Shown piece after piece: positions 34,624 to 45,451 of a DNA stretch of 64,000 nt. The notes beneath the pieces were generated by a model. The model did no database searches. It was not told where the DNA came from and saw only the letters and a program-made list of their open reading frames with translations. Source of the stretch: Anthostomella pinea (Eukaryota; Ascomycota; Sordariomycetes; Xylariales; Xylariaceae); contig CAUWAG010000004.1 of assembly GCA_963556695.1 (NCBI GenBank), forward strand, positions 1,798,001 to 1,862,000. Reading direction: 5' to 3'. The first letter of the stretch is position 1. Each line of letters starts with the position of its first letter. The translations under genes were made by a program, and so were the position numbers.

Positions 34624-34742
34624 CCAATAATCTGGACAATTGCCGCAACAACGGGGATGGGCCCGTGAGCGGGACTGACTGTACTTATTATCTTGAGACC
34701 TCCACAACCCTGCGATACAGAGGCTCTGGGAGGCGTGGTTTG
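34624..34742 (-). repeat. Dispersed repeat, copy 2
   Basis: The reverse complement resembles 18511-18630 at about 70% by eye. It is followed on the plus strand by an AAACAAAC-type simple repeat at about 34771-34800. Confidence 0.5.
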
Positions 34743-36357
34743 CACTACTGAGGAGCTACCCCCCACGTTAAATACAAAACAAACAAACAAGCAAACAAAC
34801 AATCTGGACAATTTGCGCCAAATGATGGAGCAACTGTCAACGTTCATTCCTGGCTTTCAAGCTAACATGTCTAGCTTGGCAGTTGAAAACGAGGTATTAT
34901 AGAACTATGACAATCTGCTTAGAAAGCATATTGCAACAACTCCACCATCGTTGGACTGAGCAAGGCTCATGTCGATAGGTCCCAGTGTTTTGAGGCATTT
35001 GCTTGTTAATCTCTGATTGAAGATTACTGGATGGACGAAGCGGTGAGCGTTCATCGATCATTTGTACGTGATGAGATCGGATAAGCAGGGCTAGGCGTTA
35101 TGGCGGGTCAAGAATGCGTAAGCCCTATATCGATCCATGTTCAGATCAAGGATGATCAGATGCAAGGTATCGATAGTCGTTTTGTTTATCTAGGTACGCC
35201 AATCACACAGGCCGGTGAGACATTCGTGGTGTTGGCTGCATGTTGTTACTCATGGCCGAACTGGACCAGCCAATGTCGTATATTGGTTGATGTCGTGATA
35301 AGCCTGAAAGGAACGAGGATTGGAATCCTGCCAGACGTTTGACCCTGGCAGCTTTTATGTAAAAACGAAGCACGATAACTCCCAGACATGCTGATTGGAG
35401 CGCATGTTGTTTACCAAGGTGTCATTAGCAGGGTTTTTTCCGCCATGATCGGAACCGCCCGCCTGGGTCTCCATTGTCCGGATGCTGTCCGGATGCGACG
35501 CCGGAAAAACTAGAGTACCTCAGTTCTTGAACCTCGACCACCACCGTAATATGGTACATATGCATGCGCAACCTGCAAGAGCGAGACACTTCCTCCGAAC
35601 AAGTTACCTAGTCTTCAGAGTTCGAGACCGTGGCTCGTGTCGTCACTGAAGGTGGTTTGTCGAATCGGGGGATTTCTGGCCAAGCGCTGCATCGTGGGCG
35701 CCACACCAAGCATCCTAGCAGGCATTCTCTTCATATCTTTTGATATCGGTGAGCCGGATTCCTCCCCTATCTTCCTGGGGGCAATTGACTGGAGATGTGT
35801 ACCCCTAGAACCAATGCCAACAGTTCCTGACATGGTTCTTTTGGCACTGGCCTGGCAGCCTGACAAGCTGACTTGCAGACAAGGTGCCATCGAACCGGTG
35901 AGGCTGAGTTCAGATATGCCGCCCTAGCCCAATAGGTGAGAATTGGGCCGTCGTCGATGCAGGCAGCCAGCCGGGTTGTCCGCGAACCAGTGCACAACTG
36001 CATTGGAAGCAGATGCAATCATATGCACACCGAACCGAGTCTCCCGACAGGGCAGTTCAACAAACGCCATGCATAAGCTTTTTCGCTGACAGGCGCACCC
36101 GATCCTAGTTTAGAGCTGTCAGTTCCTTGATGTGAACAGAAAGCTTCATCAACGACAACTGCGGGAAGAGGACCGTGGCTCCACCGGTCAGTTTCGCTGC
36201 TGCAAGTCGTTAGACAGCACACACCGCGTACTTACTATAAAGACCTGCTCGCACCGACTCTTGAAAGATGGATGATCACTCATTTGTACCATTACAACTC
36301 GAACCACCGCACACTTAACCCAACCCATAAATACTCCTCGTCTCTTCCGCCATCAAG
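34743..36357. other. Intergenic; (AAAC)n run and weak frames
   Basis: Begins with an AAAC/CAAA simple-sequence tract (about 34771-34800). Frames at 35100-35342 and 35637-35927 have no recognisable features. Its 3' part is the promoter of the secreted-protein gene at 36358. Confidence 0.45.
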
Positions 36358-36889
36358 ATGCGCTTCTCTCTGACCAACGCAGTGGCAGCTGCCCTCACCC
36401 TGTTCGGCACCGCTGCCGCTCTCACTACCGGACCATTCTACATCACCATCGTCCCTGAAGACGGATCCGCGGCCTATCCCGCCACCATCGCCACCGTCTC
36501 CCGTGGCGCCCAGATCCTCTCCTCCGCTCTCACATACGACACCGAGTTCATATTCAACGTGTAAGTTCCCATCTCATCTCCACCTTAAGACCGACAGCTC
36601 ACACCACCACAGAACGGCTGACCGCCTGGTCAAGGCGGCCGAGACCAACCTCGCTCTTGGAAGCGGTGCCCTCACCGTTGGTGCTCCCCTCCTCTTTGCC
36701 CAGACCACGGGAGCCGCCCTTGCCCAGGTCACCATCAGCGGCGAGACGTACCTGGTTCAGAGCGGCACGACCGACATCAACCAGTGGTGGAGCTCGCCCA
36801 CCACCACCGGCCTCCCGGTCGAGGTCGACTGGGAGGGACCCGGCTCCGACGGCGCCAACGCCGCTCTCAGGATCGATCTTACGGTCTAG
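36358..36889 (+). CDS. Small secreted protein, unknown
   Basis: Two exons, 36358-36560 and 36613-36889, joined by a 52-nt intron (GTAAGT...CAG), encode 159 residues. The start has a clear signal peptide (MRFSLTNAVAAALTLFGTAAA) with cleavage expected near AAALT. The mature protein is Ala/Gly/Thr-rich and beta-like with no cysteine. It ends PGSDGANAALRIDLTV. No family is recognised. Extracellular or cell-wall location is inferred from the signal peptide. Confidence 0.75.
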
Positions 36890-37346
36890 GAGGATTGCGG
36901 CTTAGCAACGGTCTCAATTTGACGGGGAATGCATTGGTTCTAGAAGACATGGCTGGCAGCAATGAATTACGGAAGTGACCGGCTTCATACAGCTGGTGTT
37001 GATGACTTTCAAATGACGTTTGCTTGAGATGATAGATCCTGCCCAAGGCTAATGTCTAATGAATCGCCAGCCATGTAAGAAGAAGAGCGCGCAACTAAGA
37101 TAAAAGATTGTTATAGCATTCAGTTCAGGCGACACATGCTATTCCAAGAAGATGAGATGCGATTTGGCCATGCCTGTTTGTTTAATTGTCATTTGTATCA
37201 GGCACGCTACACCACGACCGATATCCGCCGTAGATCGATGCTTCCTAGGGCGAGGCCAGGTGATCCCATTCTAAGCCGAGCTACCTAGTATGTGGGGAAA
37301 GTTAAAAAGAAAACCCCGAAATATTCTATTCGAGGTGCAGCACATC
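36890..37346. other. Intergenic, convergent 3' ends
   Basis: Nothing recognised. Confidence 0.5.
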
Positions 37347-38006
37347 TTAACCGAAAAGAGGGTGATGTTGTGAGTGCACGAATCCCTGTTCCTTCCGCTC
37401 CTGCCATGCTGTAAGACCTCGCAACTGCTCTTCAAGTGATTGCTTGCCCTCTCGGTCCTGAACATTCGGGCTATCGAGAGCTTGCCGGATTTCCTGTAAC
37501 TTCTGTGCGTAGAAGCCCTCCCAATTCAAAGCAGTCTCCAGTCCGCAATAACGCGTAGCAAGTTGCAATGTTGGTCGGCGATAGAACACGGACTGTTTTT
37601 GGCGTTCACCCATGTACTTGTCGAGACTATAGATTTCGAGCCAATGGTCGGTGAGCCCTGCCTTCTCAAACACGTCGCTCCAGAGCTTTCGTGCACACTG
37701 TGCCCACAGAGGACTGATGTCCAGCTCTTCCTCAGGATCGACGCGCATTTGTTCTGGGGCATGAATCTGGACGGTTGAGTACTTCATCCCCGGTATAGTG
37801 CCCCAGAAAGCAGGGTGAATGACGGCGGCGCTGAGCTGGGTCTCGTGGTCACCTTTCAACACCACGTGCACGACGCCGTAGGTGATGCGATCCTTGACTT
37901 CATTGGACTGTGAGGCCATGCTGTTAGAACTGGAGCTCCTTGAAGATGATGGTCTCGAGAGTTTCCTGAAATTTGCTTGATAGAGGTGATTCGACAGGGG
38001 GAACAT
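37347..38006 (-). CDS. Hypothetical protein
   Basis: A 219-residue single frame from the ATG at 38006; a second in-frame ATG at 37919 (MASQSNEVKDR) is an equally good start. The protein is acidic/aromatic with likely alternating strands and helices (ITYGVVHVVLKGDHETQLSAAVIHPAFWG), and then a charged helical C-terminus (EGFYAQKLQEIRQAL ... QSLEEQLRGLTAWQERKEQG). No signal peptide, membrane helix or family is recognised. Coding is supported by the open length and protein-like composition only. Confidence 0.55.
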   Translation of the reverse strand: MFPLSNHLYQANFRKLSRPSSSRSSSSNSMASQSNEVKDRITYGVVHVVLKGDHETQLSAAVIHPAFWGTIPGMKYSTVQIHAPEQMRVDPEEELDISPLWAQCARKLWSDVFEKAGLTDHWLEIYSLDKYMGERQKQSVFYRRPTLQLATRYCGLETALNWEGFYAQKLQEIRQALDSPNVQDREGKQSLEEQLRGLTAWQERKEQGFVHSQHHPLFG

Positions 38007-38611
38007 CGGTGTTGATCGACCCCGGTGGCTGTGAGGCTCGGGTCGAGGCCATGCTTTCAGGCAAGTTGTGTTTGGCAGTTGGGATGGAGGAGAATAGGCC
38101 GAAGGGAACGGACCAAGCTTGGAATGGTGAGGAGGGAAAGATGACAGGGATGAGGTTGCAATTCCTGGCCGCGAGGGGCGCGTTTATGTAGAGAAACCAG
38201 AACGCACTTGCCAGCCTTTGACAGCGTGGTGTCGTTGGTCAGAGTGGCAGCATTCTTCGCTTCAAGTTCCCGTTCGGGACAACTTACACCAACAGGTCCA
38301 GTTGGGCTGACGAGACTGACCCGTTTCTCGGGTAGCGGGGTCACTGTGTCACGCTGTTCCCAACTGTCGGATCTGTGAGACTGCAATGACCGGATCCGGT
38401 TCTTGACTCGACAGGAGCAGCTTACCAACATCAGCTTCTCCAGCGGAAAGGTAGCTCAGCATCATGTCGAGCCGGTTGTAAATCCAGTTATACGGCTGTC
38501 CGTCCCCATTCTTTGTGAGTAGAGTTAGATTGACACGTCCAACTTCAGGGCCTGGAGGACAAAGAAGTCGTCAGGTTTGCGTGGTGCCGTGTCCCTCTTT
38601 GTTCAATCTGC
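38007..38611. other. Intergenic, left flank of the Tc1 copy
   Basis: Nothing recognised; frames here lack features. Confidence 0.4.
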
Positions 38612-39870
38612 TACACTGACCCTCCAAAAGTCTCCGAGCATCCACCACGCTAGTTTCAAAACCCGTCTACGCGCTCGCGACCCCCTTCCTTCTTCACCTT
38701 TTATTTACTCAACACCAAAACGATAGATTTATAAAAGGTTAGTACAATTCTGACCGCAAATCGCGGGCCAAACCAGGAATTTATTTCTAAAGCTCGTGCA
38801 GCTATTGTGGCTGCCAGGGCAGCAGGCGCAAGGCGCGACGACGTCACGAGCGCGTTCCATCTGGATCGGCCTCAAACCGTGACCGACATTATCAACACTA
38901 TTAGAGAGCATAACACCACGGTCTCTCGACCTCGAGAGGGAGCCACAAGGACTCTAAACAAGCGCAAAGAAGCTCAGCTAGTTAAAACGGCACAAAAATA
39001 CCCCAGAGCTACCTATAAAGAGCTCAAAAAGGAGAGCAGGGTCCTCAGCTCCTATACCACTATCAAGCACATTCTTCGTGCTCACGGGCTTCACAAGTGG
39101 AAGACAATGAAACAGATTGAGCTTACAAAAGATGACGTACGAGAGAGGCTCGCTTTTTATAATAAATACGATTCCCCAGAGGTTCTGGAGGAGTTGATAC
39201 GAACGCTCTTTTCAGACGAAGTCACGGTCCAGAATTCACCCGATAATCCGGGCGATTGGGTCATCCACCTCTCTTCTAAACATTACAGTCAGGATCTCGT
39301 GAACCCTCGGAGTCATGGGAGACCCAGTATCTCCATTATGTGTTAGGCCTTGATCTGATTACGCGGCAGAGAAGATGGCCTAGATAAAATCATCTTTTGC
39401 AAGCCTGATGAGGATACTCCTTGCGGAGGAGTATCTTCAGCTTCATATCAAGACGTCCGTGAGGAAGGGCTCCTTCCGTTCTACGAGGCTGGAGATCCTT
39501 TTATGCAAGATAACGCTCGCATCCATCGATTTGGAGGCACTCCAGAGTGGCTAGAGGAGCACGGCATCTAGACGATTGACTGGCCTGTTCACAGCCCTGA
39601 TTTGAACCCGATTGAGCACGTTTAGGCACTTCTAAAGAAGCAGATACAGAGAATTGAGCCTGGTTTCGCTGATTTGAAGGCTAATATTGCCCACGAGGCA
39701 TATGCCAGACAGTTAATCGAAAGGGTGTGGTCAGAGATCGATCCTGAGGATGTACGCGTTCTCGTCGAATCTCTCGGCAACCGAATTGCCGCAGTGAAAA
39801 GGGCAGGTGGTTGGTACACACACTATTGAATGGCTTATACAATACAGTTTTTTTCATATTATTACAGTGA
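38612..39870 (+). mobile_element. Tc1/mariner element, RIP-damaged
   Basis: About 1.26 kb, the usual size of a Tc1-type element. Candidate ends are TACACTGACCCTCCAAAAGT on the left and ATTACAGTGA on the right; they match only weakly as inverted repeats, so the limits are approximate. The transposase segments inside belong to the Tc1 group. Confidence 0.7.
38807..39828 (+). pseudogene. Tc1-type transposase pseudogene
   Basis: The 5' part is an open frame of 179 residues with an N-terminal helix-turn-helix (TVTDIINTIREHNTT ... YKELKKESRVLSSYTTIKHILRAHG). The DDE domain begins at LFSDEVTVQN (first Asp). It then continues across stops: FMQDNARIHRFGG (second Asp), DWPVHSPDLNPIEHV (third acidic site), and an intact C-terminus to YTHY. 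Stops occur where tryptophan or glutamine is expected: TAG after EHV where Trp is conserved, and TAG after EEHGI. This is what RIP C-to-T change produces. The copy is inactive. Confidence 0.88.
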
Positions 39871-40852
39871 GAGATGGGTGCGTGGTAAATGCTGAAAGTT
39901 GGAAGGTGTAGGCGTGTAGAGCTGCTCGAAAAGTGGGCTCGGAGACTTCTGGTCGGGGAGTGTAACTCGGTACAGCCGACGGGCCTGAATGAAGTATTGA
40001 GTGCCCAACATGGGCAGCTTCTCCAGCTGGCTGAGCAAGCAAGCAGTGTCGTTCTACTCTCCTCACACTGAGCAGCCACAGTCAACTGTAGAAGTGTTGA
40101 ATGCCACGCAAGCCACCGTGGCGTCAGGGAGGTGGCAGTGCACCGATCAAGGGCCATCAGGGCGCCATTTGACCAAAACAACAACTTCAGAACAACACAA
40201 TCAGCACTGAATACACGAATATCAACCAACGAACCATCTACGCACTATTTGACAAGCAGTAGTATTTCAATTGACAAGGACCTTAACAGTGAAGGGTGAA
40301 TTTAGCCTTCAACCCCGGCCCGGTCTCGTTTGATATCCACTTGATGTCCCACGTGTTAGGGTTGGTGGCATTGAGATACCGAAGTCACCAATCCATTGGG
40401 TCGCGATATCTTGGAACATTACTCGAACAATGCCAGGCGGCCGGGGCTACATAGCCTAGTTTCCGATTCAAGGCAGGACCCCAGCATCTGACATGCTCGT
40501 ATGGTTGCGGCTATACTCCTTTGAGTATGCATCGCGCAAGGTTCAATATCAGCTGGCCCACAGAGCCGCCCGTGCGGCACCGCATGGCTGCGCCGCAAGC
40601 TTGAACCCTTCAATCGATGAAGAAGCGGCGCAGCAGAATATAATGGCCCAGCTATGTCTCCATAGCAGCTGTTATTTTTTTACTCTCGCTATCTCATTCA
40701 AGCCCATCCCACCTCTCCGACCTGAACCAAAGTTCCCGGTAGCTTATCAAGCCTGTTCTCCCAAAGCAGTCGACTCAACCGGTCGTGAGTACCCTCGCCT
40801 CTTGATCAACATACAGTCTACTAAAGAACCACCCACATAGACCAAAGCAATC
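39871..40852. other. Intergenic, nothing recognised
   Basis: Short frames only. The end is the promoter of the small secreted peptide gene. Confidence 0.45.
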
Positions 40853-41092
40853 ATGCGCACATCAATCATGGCCCTGGCCGCCATGGCCCTGCCCATCGCG
40901 ATGGCGCTCCCCTCGGGCAACGGAACGTGCGCAACGGACCCGTACACGCCCGATGATGGCCTGAAGTGCATTTGGGGCCAGTTGGCGGCCATTTTCGATT
41001 GCCAGGGGGGCACTACGTGCACGGAAGATGGGATCCCATGCTACGCGGACCAGAGTTGTGACGGCTGCGCTTGGTATGTGCACTGCACATGA
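40853..41092 (+). CDS. Small secreted cysteine-rich peptide (8 Cys)
   Basis: 79 residues with a signal peptide (MRTSIMALAAMALPIAMALPSG) and a mature part of about 58 residues holding eight cysteines. The spacing is C-x12-C-x10-C-x5-C-x6-C-x5-C-x2-C-x5-C. Such short, secreted, disulfide-rich proteins beside repeats are typical effector or antimicrobial-peptide candidates in fungi. No named family is recognised, and the hydrophobin Cys-Cys doublets are absent. It lies 180 bases from the end of the secreted kinase-like gene, which is convergent. Confidence 0.75.
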   Translation: MRTSIMALAAMALPIAMALPSGNGTCATDPYTPDDGLKCIWGQLAAIFDCQGGTTCTEDGIPCYADQSCDGCAWYVHCT

Positions 41093-41270
41093 GGAGGTAC
41101 TTGATGGGTTATAACGGAGGGCTATTCGATTCCGCTAGAGTACCTAAGATAGATCGCGACGTTCTCCGCGGGAGTGGGATGCAGCGACCAGATGGAGGAT
41201 GAGCCGGACTGTATAAACGTCGTGGCAAGGCATCGTTGTTGCTAGTATTGGTATCGTCGGCATGCTCCAT

Positions 41271-42330
41271 TCAATACTCCAGATCGTCTGCTTCTAGGTC
41301 CTCCAATCTTTTCAATATGTCCCCAATGTCGGGGATTTTCTCCTGGAAGACGTATGCGAAGAACTTCACAGCCTTTGTCTTCATCTTCTTGCCCCCCATG
41401 CTCTTACTGAACGACTCCTGAATCTCTTCAATGCTTCTGCTGCTATCAAGCCGGGTGCGCTCTCGAGGTGTTTGAGCCAGAGATACGCCATAGAACATCC
41501 GGTAAGAGACCTTTGCCATCTGTACCAAGTCTCGCTTTCGTACAACTTCGTAGTGCGCTTCATGGTCTGTTAGTAAATGCAGTTACCACATAATTATGGG
41601 CATCTGACCTACCCTTCTTGTCTGAAAGACTCTGTGCCATACCGAAATCCACGATTAAGATCTGCCCCGGCGGGCCTTCTTTCCGGTCCACCCATTCTTC
41701 TTCGAACACCAGATTTCGTGATTTGATATCACCGTCTGCCCAACCGGCGCCGTGAACCTTAGATAGAGTCTTCCATAGTTCCTTCGTAGCCCGCAGGCGA
41801 TTTTTGTTAGTCTCGATCTTGACGTACGTTTCCATGGAATCTGCCAGAGTCCCGCCTTTTCCTAGGGTCATGATGAAGCGTAAGACTGGTACCAGTTTGC
41901 CTCGGTCGAGTTCTTCCGTGTGCTGAGAGGCGAAGATCTTGGGGATATTGATATCCTTGACCCTCTCGTGCAGCTCTGAGATCGCCCTTATCTCCTTCTC
42001 ACAACTCTTGACGTGTTGGGCGCCCCTGCATTCCTTGATTGCAACTTCTGTTGGCATGTCCTTACCACCGGTGGTTTTTCCCTGCACGTTTCCCCTATAG
42101 ACTGAACCAAAATCGCCCTTCCCGAGGAACTTCAAGTCATCTACAACGATCCCATCAATCCGAAGGGAATCGCGAGTCCTGATCTTTCCTCCGCGCCCGA
42201 TCAGTGTGCGATGAGGTTCATCTCTGTAGTGCCGAGTCCAACCCGAAGTTGCCGCAGGATAATGAAGACCGAACGACAGAGCTGGGATGATGGCTATGAG
42301 AAAAATTGCAAGCTTGGCTGCCGACAGCAT
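41271..42330 (-). CDS. Protein kinase-like protein with N-terminal signal peptide
   Basis: Two exons, 42330-41613 and 41566-41271 (intron GTAGGT...CAG), encode 337 residues. A hydrophobic leader (MLSAAKLAIFLIAIIPALSFGL) looks like a signal peptide or anchor. The eukaryotic kinase fold follows: the Gly loop LGKGDFGSVYRG at about 69-80, ATP-binding Lys99 in EVAIKE, a C-helix (SCEKEIRAISELHERV) and hinge/lobe residues. The catalytic loop reads WADGDIKSRN, where Asp201 and Asn206 are kept but the usual His-Arg of HRD is Asp-Gly. Asp228 is in VDFG. The C-lobe is short, so this may be a compact or divergent kinase. The combination of leader and kinase domain suggests a secretory-pathway or secreted kinase. 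Confidence 0.85.
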
Positions 42331-43480
42331 GATGGCTGCGTGCTTAGCGTGCGGGAGTGTTGTGTGTAAAGAGAATAAGATAAGGAGGCGTGTAGTTTTA
42401 TGTGAAAGGATAGGATTGTAAAATTGTGACTTCAGGATTGCTGAAGCCCGAGGTGAGAAGAATCTCTTTTCTTAAATGACACAAGCAATCGCCACGTAAA
42501 CTAGGAACCTAAAGATAGGGCCTCGCCGCGTGGCGAGCTGTAAGTTACCGTGGAGACAGACGGAACGACGTTGGAATCCTTCAAGGTCTCCATATCAAAC
42601 TAGCCCTCATCCTTTTACCGAACCTAACTTCCTAGCGAAAATCTCAAACGTATAGACTCTCCGTAAGATACCTTCGACCATTAATTTGTACTTCAATTGA
42701 TTTTCAGACGCCGGGAAGGAAGTGTAGCGGACTCAGTCTGTAACGTTATTCAGGTTAAAGGGGCTGAATCAAGGCGACTGCAGAGGATTCTGACGCTGTT
42801 CTGATAAATTAATACGGGGTCCCCGTCTCCGGTTGTGCCCATGATCCACTATCAGGATTGGAACCAAGCCCATCCTAAAAGGAAGTTTTCCTGATTGATG
42901 GGGGCGTGGTCTTCAAGGGTGCAAATATGAGATGGTTTATGACGCATGGTGTGGCAAAAGGAAACTCGTCAGCATGTAACAGTCAGGCTGTCAGTCTTGG
43001 CTGACATCGCCACAATACGGACTAGTGTAAGTGGTCGCGTTTGGTCCCGTACGACGAAACAGTCTTTGCCTAAGGACACGTGAATACATCTTGGACAGAC
43101 CTCCCCCTGTTCAAGAGCCAGCATATTTTAAGCCGTTGGAGATCGAAGTCCGTATATCTTGGTGTATATCTTGCCGAAACGCGATGGGAAGCAGGCATCG
43201 CATGGAGCTTGGGACACGCAAAGAAAGAACCTGAGTCTATCAGCAACTGCAACTGCCCCTTTGCGACCACCGAAGATGCCATGTAGTTAGGTGAACCCGC
43301 GTGGCTGACCATACAAACCAAGGCAGTCTCCTTTGGATACCTAGGTAAGGCTCGGTATATTTCCTGGACGAGTCGGCTTGGTGCGAACTACTTGGCCGCT
43401 TGTTATGATAAGGACTGGGAATATCAGAAGACACTTGTAGCTCGGTGTTGAAAGAACCCCTGATAGCTTGGTAGGTCGTA
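42331..43480. other. Intergenic, moderately AT-rich
   Basis: Promoter of the kinase-like gene on its left edge. Scattered frames near 43031-43434 show no features. Nothing else is recognised. Confidence 0.45.
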
Positions 43481-43540
43481 GATATGGGATTATATGGGAT
43501 TATATGGGATTAAATGGGATTAAACGGGATTAAATGGGAA
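43481..43540. repeat. Six-unit 10-bp tandem repeat
   Basis: Six consecutive 10-base units of the form TATATGGGAT with small changes (TAAATGGGAT, TAAACGGGAT). The GGGAT core is not the TTAGGG telomere repeat. Confidence 0.85.
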
Positions 43541-43637
43541 AAGTGGCTCGGCTTGACATTGCCTTTAGTCTTGAACGCCTAGGAGACGAAATCCCTTGTA
43601 ACAAGAGGCAATAATAGATAAGATCCTCTGAATTGCA

Positions 43638-44100
43638 TGTTACGAACCAACAAATACCATGGCCTGTTGAAGGGCCAAGGGGAGTACACCAAGAACCAAT
43701 GGAATCAGAAGCCAGGAACGGAACAATGGGTATTATGGATTACATAACAAAGGTCACATGACGGATCACTGGATCACGAAGTGAGCCAGTGAGCATCACT
43801 CTGGAACAAGGTGATCTTACTCCATCAGTGAGGGAGAGATTGGATATATAAGGACGGACATTTCCCAGCTAGATAGATAGACAGTCTCTACCTCAGTGAT
43901 CAATCTAATCATCTTAGCCAACCCTAAGGTAGGAGAAATCTCCTGACGACTCGACTATGCAGTGAACCCAGTTCAGACCAAGCCCCAGTATCTGAGTGTC
44001 TTGTAGTTGACAGAAGCCTCTATCATCTTTTGTGTTGACTTACCTCAGAACATAAACCATATAGCACCCTTTAGCCTTATAGGTTAGACGGCTCGTCACA
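43638..44100. mobile_element. Solo-LTR-like insertion, 463 bp
   Basis: Starts TGTTACGA and ends TCGTCACA, imperfect inverted ends. It is flanked by TTGCA (43633-43637) and TTGTA (44101-44105), a target duplication differing by one C/T. It contains a TATATAAGG box at about 43845-43853, as an LTR promoter would. No internal region or second copy is present in the window. Confidence 0.65.
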
Positions 44101-44339
44101 TTGTATTAGGTCCTCGACCGCGATGACTCTAGGATAACCTAAAAAGGCGAAGAGCGTGATTCCTCCTCCGCCTTCGCCTTCAAGGTTCTGAATAACTTAA
44201 CGAATGTCAACATGTTGGTTAAGTTAACGTTAATATCTACGTTAACTTAATCTATTAAAACCTTTATAGCCTTAGTAACTAACTTAACGATAAAGCTATC
44301 ATAAGTTGATATTAAATTAATATTCGTTATGTTGGATCC
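44101..44339. repeat. AT-rich transition tract
   Basis: AT-rich DNA with repeated GTTAAC/CTTAACGTTAA words. No coding. Confidence 0.5.
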
Positions 44340-44533
44340 ATGCGATTCCAGACTGCAAACCATCTATACCAGGACCCACATGTATGATTAGATAAGATAA
44401 GATAGTGGATTGAGAGGGCACTTGGCCAGACCTTCGAGTCCAGCTAGATTCCTCTCAATCCAACCATCAGCAACATCATGACCTTGACCCCATACTCGAG
44501 TATTATGATTGATCGTTCAAGCCTGTTCCAACA
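44340..44533. mobile_element. Solo-LTR-like element family A, copy 1
   Basis: 194 bp, TGTTGGATC...TTCCAACA, with inverted ends TGTTGGA/TCCAACA and an exact 5-bp duplication CGTTA (44335-44339 and 44534-44538). It closely resembles 51081-51282. Confidence 0.88.
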
Positions 44534-45167
44534 CGTTAATTTATAATAAACTATTGCCTTAATATTATTTTAAAAACTAAGGATATATTTACGTAACAAT
44601 AGCTCTTTAAATACGATGTTTAACAGGACTTTATTCGTAAATAAATCTACCGCGCATGTATTAAAGATAAGGTTTAAAACCTGTAAACTTACGTGTTTTT
44701 TAACATTTATATGTTACTTATAAAATATTAACAGTTCTAAAGAAAACGCTATTTAAAACTTAAGTAAAAGCCAAAAAAAGCCGTTAATAAAGCTAAAGTC
44801 TATTTATTTTTCGTAAAATAAAACAACTTAAATATAAACAATTTGAAAGAATAACAAATAGCCGCTTTTTATAAATGAATTTAGAAAAAAGCATTTTTAA
44901 AACCTTTTATTTAAGATGATTATAAAAGATAATATTTTTTTACAATAATAAAATCTTCACGGCTTAATGTTATATTTAACTACCTTGATATATTTACTTT
45001 TAATATAAAAGCTAATAGTATTAGCAATATAATATGTACAAAGATATGAGGTGCGTTTTCAAGCCTGGTAAAAAGTCAAGACTGTATTAAAAAAAGCGCC
45101 AAGCTTTATTTTTTTTTCGTTCGATAAATAAAAGTCTGCCAAACGTTATAAGTTATATAAAATTACG
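44534..45167. repeat. AT-rich, RIP-like decayed block
   Basis: Dense TTA/TAA words and stops in all frames. It is the left landing site of element 2, whose target duplication TTACG ends at 45167. Confidence 0.7.
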
Positions 45168-45409
45168 TGTCACGGCGCTAGACCCTGCCTATGGGCAGGA
45201 AGTGGAGGGACCCCGGGCGCCAGCTGTCGGCGGCCCGGGTGGACCAATGTGGACCTGAGAACTGAGGATATCTTCACTGTTCCCGCCCAAACCTGAACTG
45301 TAGCTCTTTGAGCTACGTCCTGTCAATAGAATTACCTGTAACCCTGTCTAACCATAGAGAATAGACTGTTATACGATCGCCTATACTGCCTGTACCGGAG
45401 CCCGTGACA
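45168..45409 (+). repeat. 5' LTR of element 2
   Basis: 242 bp, TGTCACGGCGCT...CCCGTGACA. It has a GC-rich palindromic segment around CCCCGGGCGCC. The internal side begins TTACGTAGCTCC. Confidence 0.93.
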
Positions 45410-45451
45410 TTACGTAGCTCCTACCTTATAGGCGCCGTATCTACCGCGAGA

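Noticed and set aside
43481..43540. Telomere-like array
   Set aside because: Unit is TATATGGGAT, not TTAGGG, and only six copies in an internal position.
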